This document shows positions 45,101 through 57,200 of a stretch of 64,000 nucleotides of DNA, one piece after another. Numbering within the stretch: position 1 is the stretch's first letter; each line of letters begins with the position of its first letter. Source of the DNA: Primula veris (lineage: Eukaryota; Streptophyta; Magnoliopsida; Ericales; Primulaceae). The translations under genes and the position numbers were made by a program. The notes below the pieces were generated by a model. It was not told where the DNA came from, searched no databases, and saw only the letters and a list, made by a program, of their open reading frames with translations. The stretch lies in assembly GCA_963682055.1 (NCBI GenBank), contig OY821744.1, forward strand, positions 22,792,967 to 22,856,966, in the 5' to 3' direction.

Positions 45101-47879
45101 CATTTGGCTTATGATTCTATGAATTATCCAGGAGTGATAAATGCAGATTGTTCATATTCTCTTTAGTCCTGGTTAGATGCCCGAGATTTTAAGAAGCTGG
45201 TGAATCATTAACTAAACTCGAATCACCAATTTGAAATGGCCACTTCACTTATTATTAGAAGATATATAGGTATCATATATATTATATATGTGACTGATAA
45301 CAAATGAACTGAACAAACCACCATTTTTAAAACCCTAGACTTATATGCACTGTTTAGCAAGAAAATGTCAAGTCTCCTCAAAGATGGTGCTCTCAGTAGT
45401 GTTTTCCTCATAGCACCTCGACCCGCCTATATTGATTTTCAATAATATTCTTGTTTAGAATGTTACTATTGGGCTGGCAATTTTGTTGGAACATAGGCAT
45501 GCATTGAGTAAACTGAGTTAATCAAGATCTCAAAAATCGGCCAAAGGTCCAAAGCGTATGACAATGATGTGAAGAAGTAAGAATGTTGAAACAGCTGGTA
45601 TAACTATGTTAAATCAACACTGGACACTAGATAAGACCATATTAATAAGTAAAAATGGAACTACTAGCTTTTGTTGCATTTATCAAGGTTAGAATTTTGA
45701 TAGAGGGGATCTTCTCTGTTTCGGGACTACTATCCTGCACAAGATTGAAATTTCCCTTGTTAAATGTATTGTCAGTAGCATAGGAGGGGGGGTACTCTGT
45801 CAATACAGTGTAAGTGTGTACTAAGTGATGATTGCCGAATATTATAGGCTTTCTTTTATGAACTAAAGGTTCATCTAGACCTTTCGTCTTCATTAGGTAG
45901 GAATAAGTTAGTCACTAGAAACCATCTCATCAGTTTAGTGGTTTGATTCGAAAATTGCATAACTCGCCCATTCTACGGGGTTGGTAAGAATTTTGTAAGT
46001 TTAGATCCTTGCATTTTGTACTATTTCTCGGTTAAATCAATTAATTTGAGAGTCACTGTCTTCTACATATTCCAGTTAAGGTCTTAATTCGTCTTGTTAA
46101 TTTCTCATGAAACACTTAAGAGGTTCGTACAATGTTCTGGTTTTGTTCTTCAACTGTTTTGGTCTATGAAATGGTTCTTTAATAAATTATGCGAATCAGC
46201 ATTTCAGTGAAATGTTTTACCCTCAAAATCTTATGTTTGAGAGGCTAATGCTGGACAAGCAGAAATATCGCGAAGTTTGTATGTATTTACTGATCGCAAG
46301 AGTTTCTTCTTTTTTACGTGTTTGTTAGTTTATTATATTTCTATTGAACTTGTATTTGTCAATTGTCAGATCATGCACACTACCATGGGGGACATTCATA
46401 TGAAGCTCTATCCTGAAGAATGCCCAAAAACAGTGGAGAACTTCACAACTCACTGCAGAAACGGTTATTATGATAATCTTATTTTTCATAGAGTTATTAA
46501 GGGCTTTATGATACAGACTGGAGACCCTTTGGGAGATGGCACTGGTGGACAGTCTATATGGGGAAGGGAATTCGAAGACGAGTTTCACAAAAGGTGCGGG
46601 ATTGCTTCTTTTTCTCTTTCCTTCGACCTTCCCTTTCTTACTTCTTTCCTTTGTCTCTTGTTGGGTTAGAAATATGGCTTAAAATTTTATGTTTGCGTGT
46701 TAGTGCCAAATAGACATTTTGTCATTTCTATGTTCTGGCATTTAAGTTAAATACGTGTGAAAGCGACTAGAAATCAACTAAATCATAGAGAACATTGGTT
46801 CAGTGACATATGTTCATATAATTTTTATTTTGTTGTCGTGGAAGGGAAGGATTAGGTTTGCATTGTCGTTGAGCTGTCTGATGAGAACTATTTTGTTGAT
46901 AATATTTTGACAATACCGCCTCTTCCGCTTGTCCACAGACTCCAGACCCTTTTATTAGGAAACTGAGTTTTTAGGACTTGACGTTCATACCATCATCCTC
47001 ATACTACCAAGTACCGTCTCAAGATGGTATAGATCCAAGTTTTCATGAGGCACTCACTTAGATCATTTTACTCGTATGCATACGTTTCTTAGGGGTGCCA
47101 GAAACCCGAAGTTTACATATTGCATTCGACCTTCACAGCTTGCGTTCATCATGTGTATTTACTTCGTCTACTTATGTTTTTTTGTTGTTGCAGTTTACGA
47201 CATGATCGTCCATTCACTTTATCTATGGCAAATGCGGGACCCAACACCAACGGCTCTCAGTTTTTTATAACCACTGTAGCCACTCCGTGGCTGGATAATA
47301 AACACACTGTCTTTGGAAGAGTTGTAAAGGGGATGGACGTTGTGCAGGTACAATTTTCCATCTAATATTATTATGATAATATTTTGCCATACTTTCGGCA
47401 AACCTGCTGATCACATTCCTGTTCTTTTACTTTTAGCAGTTTTGGTCCTAATTTGCATTTTCTTCTTCTTGGTGTAATATCATATTGATGTCCTAAATTG
47501 AAGAACTTGTGTGATGATTTCTAGTGACTATATAGCAAATATTAATAAACTGGCATACATTTTAAGTGTGCATATACAGCTTTTGTTGCCGGTGTTTGTT
47601 ACAAAAGTGAATACATAATGAAGAAACATATATTTCCAAATTAGATTATAAACATATTTATTTCAAGGGTCTCTTTATAAAATGATCATGGCTTTTTGAA
47701 CCCACTGTTTTCTGGGAATGAATGACTTTGCAATAATGAAACTTAATCTGCATAAAATTATTATTTTTAATGGCATCTGTATAACACTTGGGTGGCAGGG
47801 TGTTGAGAAGGTTAAGACGGACAAAGACGACAAGCCGTACCAAGATGTAAAAATCTTAAATGTAACTGTACCGAAATGA
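35973..47879 (+). CDS. CYP71: CYP71, WD40-repeat peptidyl-prolyl isomerase, 13 exons
   Basis: Exons: 35973-36112, 39787-39872, 40501-40589, 41896-42135, 42227-42348, 42797-42872, 43798-43905, 43987-44163, 44280-44497, 44651-44783, 46370-46593, 47194-47347, 47799-47879. All have GT-AG borders and consistent phase, giving 615 residues. The N-terminus is acidic, then WD40 repeats follow ([58 protein letters not shown]). A C-terminal cyclophilin domain starts at about residue 462 ([63 protein letters not shown]). In Arabidopsis, CYP71 is a nuclear protein that binds histone H3 and is needed for gene repression and organ development. Length and order match. Intron 1 (3.7 kb) and intron 3 carry transposons, yet the frame is intact. 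Confidence 0.96.
36152..36665. mobile_element. TA microsatellite and foldback MITE in CYP71 intron 1
   Basis: A (TA)n run at 36152-36186 abuts TATGTTTGTTTGTGGTATA. The outer left segment, an inner direct copy (from about 36391, CGGTATAAGAATGGGTAGAG) and an inverted copy (36545-36665, ending AAACAAACATAGCC) share the block CCACCTTATATCATNTTTG. So it is a MITE with one arm duplicated. The TIR GGCTATGTTTGTTT suggests a PIF/Harbinger-like element, but target duplications are blurred by the TA run. Confidence 0.6.
37171..37508. mobile_element. small CACTA-type non-autonomous element in CYP71 intron 1
   Basis: 338 bp. Ends are CACCACAAGAAATTTAGGAT and, read inward, CACTACAAGAAAATTATGAT, the CACTACAAGAAA terminus typical of plant CACTA/Spm elements. 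Sub-terminal GAGACAA/TTGTCTC units recur inside. Flanking triplets GTA and ATA are an imperfect 3-bp duplication. Confidence 0.75.
38437..38858. mobile_element. hAT-type MITE in CYP71 intron 1
   Basis: 422 bp with a perfect 8-bp duplication CTTTTGAT (38429-38436 and 38859-38866), the hAT hallmark. Ends are CAAGGTTTCAAATGGCG and, read inward, CAGTGTTTTAAAAATCGGCC, with GGCGCCTAGGCG blocks just inside. No coding capacity. Confidence 0.85.
39425..39440 (+). repeat. G16 homopolymer in CYP71 intron 1
   Basis: Sixteen consecutive G, preceded by a T-run. It could be a quadruplex former, or its length could be an assembly artefact. Confidence 0.8.
41498..41827. mobile_element. MULE-type MITE in CYP71 intron 3
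   Basis: 330 bp made almost wholly of two long inverted arms (GGGAAAATTAATGTTAACTA and, inward, GGGATAATTATAGTTTACTA; then CTATTGGTGGTTAAGAATTT in both). It is flanked by a perfect 9-bp duplication TATTTGAAA (41489-41497, 41828-41836). It would form a near-complete hairpin if transcribed. Confidence 0.9.
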
Positions 47880-50462
47880 TAAAGGCTGACAGTGTGGATT
47901 TAGTCTTTGCACATGGTGTTCATGATTGGCATCTGGTGGTTTAAATTATCTTTACCAGGTATCTGCTCTTTCCTTCTCTTTGTTCTGTACTTCTCTATTT
48001 CTCTACTTGGGCTCTCTCTCTATACCTCTCTGCTGTTAAATTGTTTGCCACCTGCATATAAAATTCTCCTGATTAATTTTGAAACCAAAAAAAAAGGTTA
48101 ACCATATTAGTGGATCAGATTCTTGTTCTTGAGAGGTGTGTATCCTCTATCAAACCTTTTTTTATGAAGGGTGGGGAAGTAAATTTGATATCTATCGTGT
48201 AAACTTTAAAGCTGATAAATAACCGAAGTCATGTTATATACAGTATACATCGCAGCATAAAAATGTAGAGGGTAAAGTTTGTCCTTTTCCTATTACTATG
48301 TTTTTGGGAAAGTGTTCTAGTACTTTTGTTTTAAACCCTAATATTGTATATAATGGGTGCAATGATCAGATGACTTAACATGGTGCACTGTTCTGTTCAA
48401 TGCTGATTTGCCACATAGGTTATGTACGAGTCTGAATGTTTGATCCATTTCCCAGAATTTTGGTACTTCTAGTTCATATACTCATTCATTGGTGGTTGTT
48501 TGTGTTAAAGACAGCTGTCACAATTAACATTAAAAGAGAGATCTTTACAGTTAATGGGTTTCCATAAATTCCTTAATTGACTGACGATTATATATTCTCT
48601 GGATACTAATAACAGTATATGAGTATCATTCTAAAATCATAGATAGCGTAATTATGGGCTGAATATATGGCTGTAATCAAGTGTAAACCAGTATATAAAG
48701 GAGGGAAGCCACTGACTAAGAGGCAACCTTTTCTCTTGATAAAACAGGTGTGTTATCTTTGTCAGTTTGGAGTCCAGTCGCCCTTGTTGTCATCAATTTC
48801 TTCTAGCCTTTTGATTGGCTAGTTGATACTTTGTCATTTACTACATTGCTTTTTTACATATGCTTATGGGAGTATTGGTAGCTGAATGAATCACTATGTT
48901 TTTTTTAATCAAGAGCTCATGTTGGTCTAGTTGCTCATATACTGTTTATGATATACGCCACCGAGTGTGCTTGGACTCACGTTCGACTTTAGAATTTAGT
49001 GGTTGATTTGTTTTTACTGAAATTAACTTACAATTTTGTTCCCTATGAAAGTTCATCGTTCAAAAACATTGTTTTGGTTGCCATTAAAATATGGACTGTT
49101 TCTTTTTTCCCATTAGCAGAAAAAGAAGAGGAAATGGCGATTGAATCCAAACTAGTTTATACATCATACTTACCGGAAAAAAAGTTTCTGTATCATTAAA
49201 ATTGATTTCCCAGTTCACTTTACTGATACCGGATATGATCTTTGCAGAATTCTTGATGGTTTTTGGGTGCTATGCTTGGCCATGCAGGAGTGTCGATCAA
49301 TTCACTCGGTAAACGTTTTCATGCTGTTGGATCTGTATCTTTGTTTAAGAGTTCAGTATCGAGGATCAGTGACCCGACTTTTCTTTTTCGTTTTTCTTTT
49401 GAATAGTTCAGTATCATATCCTCAGGAAAAAAAATGTATTTATTGAAAACATGTCAGCTGGATAAGCAGTAGCTATCTGAGCATGTGAAATAGTTTTGTC
49501 CCGCCTGTTTTAGTAGGAATTTGAGGGAAATGACATCCATGTATTCTGTAGTTGTTCGCGAGTAGTTTTCAGATTGTAGCAATGGATACGTATAGAAGTT
49601 TGAGACCGTGATATTTTTTCTGACTCTCTTGTGCCTGGTGAATTTCTCTATAGATAAGTTGGTGAAACTATTTTGCAGAGACTTAGATTGTGGAAATTCT
49701 TTTCCAATAGTTTATGCATATCAATTGAATCGGTCTCTATGAGTTTTATGCTGAGAGCCCGAAACAACTAGTAAGAGCATTCCTATCAATACTACTAAAT
49801 ACTTGTCAAGTCCTATATTATATAGAAAAAAGCAAAAAGTGATGCCCATTAGCCTGTCTAACTCTTGTCCAAGCTTAAAAATCTGAACATATACACATGA
49901 CTTATCCATTTGTGGACATAAAATGTGGACATATACACTTGTTTAATAATTTTGTAATGAGAAACAAAACATGTTGCTTTTTGTTTGTCCTTTCATTCTC
50001 CTTTTATGTCTTCTCTCTGGTTTTAGAGTCATCATTGCTTCATTTTCGCTCAGCTGATCAGATCTACTATAAACAAGGGTGAGACAACGAATAATAATTT
50101 AATGTTGTATTTAAGTGAATCAATCAAATCTTTTTCCCGTTGCTCTTTTGAAAAATACAAGGCCCCAAAAGGTTCTACTGTATCCAAAGTTATACAAAAG
50201 AGAAAGACAAATTTTTTGTCACTAAAATAAAGGGTCTTCAATTTGATATTTATTGGATGACAACCATATGGATCCTCCTCATTAGCAACATTATCCACCT
50301 CAAACTTTTACCGGATTTGAACATGTAACTAAATTGTCAAAATGAGAAATTTTAAATTTTTTATATATAGTTCAAATGTTAAATTATATAATAGAATTTA
50401 AAAAAAAATTATTTCGACAATTTAGATATAATTTACACCGGATATATCAATTAATAAATTAT
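47880..50462. other. intergenic region after CYP71
   Basis: It begins with the probable 3' UTR of CYP71. The rest is AT-rich with only short chance frames and no recognised gene or transposon end. Confidence 0.5.
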
Positions 50463-51200
50463 CGGGGGAATTAACATAAACATATCATACACCTATTATA
50501 TTAACAAAAATATACCATCAAAAGTTAAATTATAAAAAATATACCTTTAATTAATAATTAATAAAAAACAAAAAATATCATTCATTACTCATGTATCTTT
50601 CCTCTCTCTCTCATCCTCTCACTCGCTCTCCGATTTCTCTCCTTCTACTTCTTTCTCTATCCGATTTCTTTATTCTCATTCTTTTCGATTTCTACTCATT
50701 CATCTCTTTTTCTGATCTCTCTCATTCTTTTTTTATTTTTATTTTTTTTTATCTTTCTCTCTTCTTTCATCTCTCTTCAATCTTTCTGTTTGGTGAATCT
50801 TGAGACGGAGGCATCTGTCGGAATGGACAGGGAGCGTGTAGAGTGAGATCGAAAATTTGAGATTGATACCGATGGAGATGCGGTCGTCGAATGAAAGAAC
50901 CACGACGGCGACGTGAAAGTTTAAGATCGGAATACGGGTGAGGATTGAATTTGTTAACTAGTGTATAATCTTGAAAAATAATAAGTGTAGCAACTCCGTG
51001 AATCAAGGGTATGTAGTTGAAAATTATTGATATGAATTATGTAAATAAGTATATGAATTCTGTAAATTGGGGTATGAAATTTACGAATTAGGGTATTAAT
51101 TTTTAAAATAAGTGTATGAACTTTTGGAACAAGTGTATGAAAATATATTAACCAGGGTATGAACTTTTAAAATAAGTGTATAAACTTTTGGAACAAGGGT
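50463..51200 (+). repeat. dispersed repeat, copy A
   Basis: Starts GGGGAATTAACATAAACATA, then a long CT-rich run. A GC-richer block follows (GATACCGATGGAGATGCGGT), then runs of GTATGAA-type units. It is matched in inverted orientation by 62290-62982, including TTGTTAACTAGTGTATAA. The CT-rich-then-GC-rich layout looks like a captured 5' leader and first-exon fragment, but no open frame is kept. Boundaries are approximate. Confidence 0.7.
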
Positions 51201-51211
51201 AGGAAAAAAAT

Positions 51212-51345
51212 ATGTTTAGTACACCAAACTATATTACTGTTAACAATTTGGATACCCACCTTTTAAATTTTTTAATTTGGATACCACGCTATAATAATTT
51301 TTCAATTTAGGTATCACCGTCTAAATTAATCACGGAATCATGTCA
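51212..51345 (+). mobile_element. possible truncated MITE arm
   Basis: GGAAAAAAATATGTTTAGTACACCAAACTAT-like sequence resembles the left arm of the MITE at 25585. No matching right arm or target duplication was found. Confidence 0.35.
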
Positions 51346-53656
51346 CGTGACATTTGACAAACGTTAATTTGAGAGGCTAATTTGACAATTTTATACAAAA
51401 ATATGTAATGCTAGAAAAACTTTGTTTCCAATTTTACACAAAATTTTTTTTAGCAATAATCAAAACATAGTTGTGCATCTCGGTAAAAAAAAAAAAACAA
51501 GACGCATATTTGTCATTATCTCGGTGAAATTTAAAAATTCAAAACATGTAATACATTTCGGAAAAAATAAACAATACACATATTTGTGTTCCCGTCATGA
51601 AATTGTGAAGATTTGCATTAATCAAATCTGGATTTGGAGTGTTTTTTTAAAAAAGTTTTCAAATTGATGTATAAATTATAACCTCCCTGAGTAAATGTAG
51701 TTTCAACATTAAAACTTTTTAAAAAAATTCCTTTATAATACGAATCAATTAAGGTAGTTGGATAGTGGCCTTTTTTCTTTGAAGCTTTTGCATTTAATTA
51801 TTTTTTTCCCGCTTGGGGGCCTGCGACATCTTCCAGAGAAGCTTACAGAAAAAATTATTTTTCAAAATTGTGGGATTGCCGTAGTAACCCTGATCATAGA
51901 GCTGTGCCGTCCCTGATCGCAAATGATGTTGGTTCAGCTCTTTCGGTCCCAAAATGGATCCATACTAGAATGGATGTTGTATTGCAGTTGTGCCATTTCG
52001 GAAACAGTCCAGCTATAAGTGAAGGGGGGCATTGACTATCTCATATAAAATGGATGTGTTATTATCCGTGATCACTTATAACATGCGAGGGATTTGCATC
52101 CCATTTTAAGAAATTGTCGTATTTATATTAGCCAGTGCCGTCTTCAACTTTTAGGAAAAAACAAATCGCACTTGAAAAACAAGGCTCTTTTTATCTTTAA
52201 TTTTCTTCAAACACGTCAAAGTAAAAAAAAAAAATGTACACATAAGAAAAGAAAATAGAACATGCTATTTTATGAGTGAATCTTAATAAGTAGCATACTT
52301 TCTCTTAATTACATTAAGATTTTTCCCAATATAATAAGTAAGAACATGCAGTGAATCTTAATATATGTAGCATACTTTCACTTAATTACATTAGATTTTA
52401 ATCTGTCCCAATATTATAAGTAAGAACTTTGCAATATATTTGTTTGTCAATTCGCTAGATTAATAAAAATGTGGGGGCCTTTAGAGAAAATGTGGCCCAA
52501 AGCCACTGCTTTGGCCAATTGGTCCTGGAACTCTGCTATTAGCAAAATATATGTTGTAAATTCCGGTTAAGAAGATGAGACTGAGCTACTTGATAATTAG
52601 AATCTAGCTAACCAAACTGAGCCAAGAATAAAAAAGCTCCCGGAATTTGTGTAAGGAGCTACTTTTGTGTTGAGTTCATAAGACGTCGAATTAAATTAGG
52701 GAATGCTATTTTATTTGGTGTATTTGTGTTATTTTATATTCAAAACTCGTCTTTGAATGAGTTGCGTCAGGATTTAGTAGCTTCAGCACAATTTGATATG
52801 TTGATGATATTCATCTTCTGTGATCATATGTTCCACCATACCCAAAAAAAACATAATATGATATTGCTAGCACACATATAGGCTACAAGGGTGTAGCAAG
52901 AGAGTATGAATAGTAAAAAAATAAACAGTGTTAAATGATTATTTTTAACAAAATATAGTAAAAATACATATCAAAACTTAAAAAAATTACTACAATTTTA
53001 AGGTTGATGGATGATGTGGCTCATGACAGTCTCTACTTAGCTTTCCTGCTACATATAACATATAACCAATCCTGCTTCCCGTCCATCTCCACGGGTGACA
53101 ATTGACTAGCACCTCCGACATTGATGAATTTTGCTACCATCTTTGGCGACATCCCAGTTATGACAACAACACTTTTTGATGTTTGGCACATTTGTTTTGG
53201 TTAATTCAGCGAAACACCGACGACACCATCGATCGTCAAAAGCCGACGACCTTCCATGATAGTTGGGTCCGTGTTAGTGGAAGGATTTGAGGGGTTTACA
53301 TATTGTCTGTTCTTCTTTATCGGTGAGATTGTTGCCGGATGATGCATCATGCATGTCAAAAGTGAGGGCGTAGTAGCTAAGTATTGGAAATAAAGGTTGA
53401 TCGGGGTTGTTCCAATAAGCCAATATTTAATTTACGGTGAGTTTGTTCATCCTCTCATGGGGCTAGCCGGAGTTGAGAAATTGGATAAGTAATAATGAAG
53501 CTGATGTGGTGAGGGACCACCGTGAATGTTAAATGAGAAGATCGATTGGAAACGTCCAAAGATAATATAGAAGTACACATTTTATCTTTTGCAGTAATTA
53601 TAGTAGGGATCCAACCTTAATAACAAACAAAGTATACTAAAACCCTAATCACTTAG
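51346..53656. other. intergenic region
   Basis: No gene recognised. It contains a tandem duplication of about 75 bp at about 52277-52440 (GTGAATCTTAATA ... AATAAGTAAGAAC twice). A somewhat GC-richer stretch at 53040-53350 has no usable frame. Confidence 0.5.
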
Positions 53657-53796
53657 GATCCGTTTGGCTATAGATTTTTTTTCGTCCAAAATCATATTTT
53701 AAAAATTCTCTAAAAATCTAACGGTCCAAACATACATATATTTTTCAAATAAAAAATTTAAAAAAACATTAGAAAAACACGTCGCCAAACCGATCC
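53657..53796. mobile_element. short MITE, probably hAT-like
   Basis: 140 bp with inverted ends GGATCCGTTTGGC and GGATCGGTTTGGCG (read inward). The GTTTGGC terminus is common in small plant hAT MITEs. No clean 8-bp duplication was seen. Confidence 0.55.
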
Positions 53797-54294
53797 TTTA
53801 TCAACCTCTTTGTCCGAAATTATAATCAATGAAAAGATATAAAAAGAGAAAGCTCTCTCCCCTCTGGAAAATGAAATAAAGTAAAATTTCAAACATACTA
53901 ATGCTATTCATTTCTGTTATATTTGAAATTATTTAAGGAAAAGCAGGCCACGCACTTTCCTTCCTTTTAGCTTATTCACTGAGCGGTGATATAAAAATAT
54001 ATTTTTTGACATACAGTATGCGGAGACTTAATATGTTAGCATCAGATTATGTATACGAAGATAAATAACATATATTAACTATTGTGCGAGAATTTTTGTG
54101 AAAAAAGCGTGTACTCCTTATGTCTCACCTCTTATTCACCAGCATTAAACCCTCTCTCAGGTCTGGGACAAAGTGAACCATACTCTGCTTACTCTCTCTC
54201 CAATAACTTTCACCTTTGTATTACTTTGTAAACTCCTCAATTGTTACCCCCCAAACAAAAACCCAATATTCTCTTTTTCTCTCTCTTGAAAAAA
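53797..54294 (+). promoter_or_regulatory. promoter and leader of AGO7
   Basis: AT-rich upstream DNA with a CT-rich leader (ATTCTCTTTTTCTCTCTCTT) just before the ATG. No confident TATA box or operator. Confidence 0.4.
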
Positions 54295-57200
54295 ATGGAA
54301 GAAAGTAAAAGAGAGGATCCTAAAAAGCCCAACAAAAAAGCAAACAGCTTTAGAGGCAAAAACACATCTCATAATAATACTAGAAATGAGTATTATGATT
54401 TTACACAAAATAATAATCATGGTCTTCTTCCTCTCCCTGCTATTTTAGCCCCACCTTTGCTTCAAACACCTATTTTTAGACTAAATAATAATTTCCATAA
54501 TTTGGTATTAAATCAGAATAACAGTTACCTTCCTGAGGCTGACCTTCCTAATTCTTCTCTTTCAGGTGACTTTCCAAACCTTTTTTTTTTTTTTTAATAA
54601 ATAAATAATGTTTACTAGTAATATCATATTCATAGCAGAGTTTATTAGTAATGTTTAAGGTGAGATCAATGTTTGAGAGTGGGCAACTAATATTTGCCTT
54701 GTTTTGTTGTTTTATTATTTTGCTAAGTAGTCTTTGCATTCCATTTGGTTGAGCAGATTAAGAAACTTTTTTTTTTATATATAAATTGGTGGATAAACTA
54801 AGTATTTCATTATTATTAATAATGAATGGGCGTAACGAACATATTACAGCTTAAATTCAACTTTAAACAATGAAAACTGTTGGGTACTTCAATGAAAAAA
54901 ACTTGTGATAAGGAAATAAAACTTCTAGTGCATAAGAAACTTGAAAGTTGGCATTTTCCTTTTTTTCTGAAATAAAAAAGGCTAGATTTTCTTAAGCTGT
55001 ATGGTCCAATTTTCTAACCTGAAATAAACCTACTTCTTCCTTTAGTTAAATATTCGGGCTTGCTTGACATTCACATTTTAAGGTTTCTGTTCTAATGTTC
55101 CTTAGTCTAATTATATATCGAAACGAAAATTTTAGTCCACAGTTATGCACCTAAATTAGCACTTGTATGTAGGTTCCTGAAACCGCTTTTTTAAGATTAA
55201 TTATTATCATCTCTACTCCGTTCAACTTATTATCCTTTTCGTTTAGTGTATTTTTACTTTATCCTCAACTTATCTTTTTCTTGTTGCAACTTTTATCTCC
55301 TGTTTATTCATCTGATCAAATTAAAAAAGTTTTGTTTCTTTTGTTTTCTGGCTAAAAGTAGTAGTTAATAAGCTGGACTAGGTGCACATAAGCTGGCTAA
55401 TTTGCTTAAAAGTTCCCATTTCAAAACTTAAAAGTAAATACTACAAATTAAGGATCCATTTTTGCTGCCCTACTTTTTTTAGGTAGCCTACCCAAATTTT
55501 TTGGGGCCATTGGATCAAAAGCAATCCCAATTCCCATCCAAGGTTCAACAAAACTTATGGAAATATTACTAGTATGTAGTTTTTTATGGGTCATTGGATA
55601 AAAAACAATCCAATTTAATGGTCAACAAAAACTATGAAAAAAAGGTTAAGTAAAAAAAGGTTGACAGGATTACATATCCGATACTTTTTCGGTACGGTTA
55701 ATAAATTTGATTTTTATTTTTTACGCAACGTACTTGAAATGCATCGATCCGATACTTTTTCGGTACAGTTAATAAATTTGATTTTTTTTTCTTCATATGA
55801 TGCACTATAATTTAAGGTGTGTCAACCAATAGAATATTTTAGTTTTAATTTTAAATTAATTTTAGGGTAGTAGTTATTTTGGTTCATTAATAGGTGTTGA
55901 GTTTTTAGTGGGTAACACAACTTTACCGGGTTTACGGTTGTGCTACTCTAAAATAACGTACCGTAATGAAATTGGGAACTTAATTTTTTTTTAACTACTC
56001 ATGTTACCAAGAAGTGTATGTCTATATAGGTAATATTTCCACAATTTTTGTTGAACCTTGATGAGATTGCTTTTGATCCAATGAACCCCCAAAATTAGGG
56101 TAGTATACGCTAAGGCAACAAAAATGGATCCACAAATTAAGGCTTTTACTAGGTTGAGAAAGGGGTATATTGTTATTCCTTCAAATATCTCCATTTTATG
56201 TCATGTCAAATTAGGAATTGCTGTTGTAACTTTACCAACTAATGTAGAAGCTAAAGTGCTGCTAAACATGCCTTAATAATTTTTTGGTATTTCCACTTTA
56301 AAGATCCCCATGCTAACATAATGTGCTTGTGTAATATTGGCCATTGTAGCCTCTCAATCTTTTCTATGACCACTTTCAAAAGGAATGTGAGCATTTGGGG
56401 ATTCTTTTTTTTCAACAAACGGAGAAAAAGATGATTATAATTCTTTTCTAAGCAAAAATTAAATAAATGCAGAAATTACTCGCATACTCAATTGCTTTCT
56501 CTTTCATGATTTTGTTGTTCATGACCAACAACTCTTTTTTTTTTTCAATGTGTATGTACATTACAGCTTTAAGAGACGAAGGTGAAAAGGGACTAATTGA
56601 TATCTCAACCCTTTCCCTAGAAGTGGCTAAAAGGCCCGACTCTGGTGGTGTCGAGGGCTCTTTTATCCCTCTTTTAGCCAATCATTTTCTTGTCAGATTC
56701 GACCCGTCGCATAAAATTTTCCAATATAATGTCGATATCTTGCCCAATCCCAGCAAAGAAGTTGCTCGATTAATTAAACAAAAACTCGTCAAGGACAATT
56801 CACTTGAGCTCTCCAATGCCCTCCCTGCATATGATGGTCGAAAGAATCTCTACAGCCCTATTGAGTTCCAGTCCAATAGGCTTGAGCTCTTTGTTACCTT
56901 ACCGATACCATCCAATAAATCATTAGCAAATGCGGAAAATCATATTTCTTCTAAGTTATTTCGCGTGAATATCAAGCTTGTGTCAAAGTTTGATGGGAGA
57001 GATTTGAACAAATATTTAGGAAAAGAGGGAGATGACTGGGCACCGCTCCCACAAGACTATCTCCATGCCTTGGATGTTGTCTTGAGAGAGAATTCGATAG
57101 AGAAGTGTGTACCAGTTGGGAGATCGTTATATTCGAGTTCTATGGGAGGAGCGAAAGATATTGGAGGGGGAGCTATTGGTTTAAGAGGCTTTTTCCAAAG

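Noticed and set aside
50591..50803. Ser/Leu-rich frame in the CT-rich region
   Set aside because: Same low-complexity cause as above, in copy A.
51780..52150. Possible gene fragment (GC-richer, with GCCTGCGACATCTTCCAG)
   Set aside because: No frame stays open and no family is recognisable; left as intergenic.
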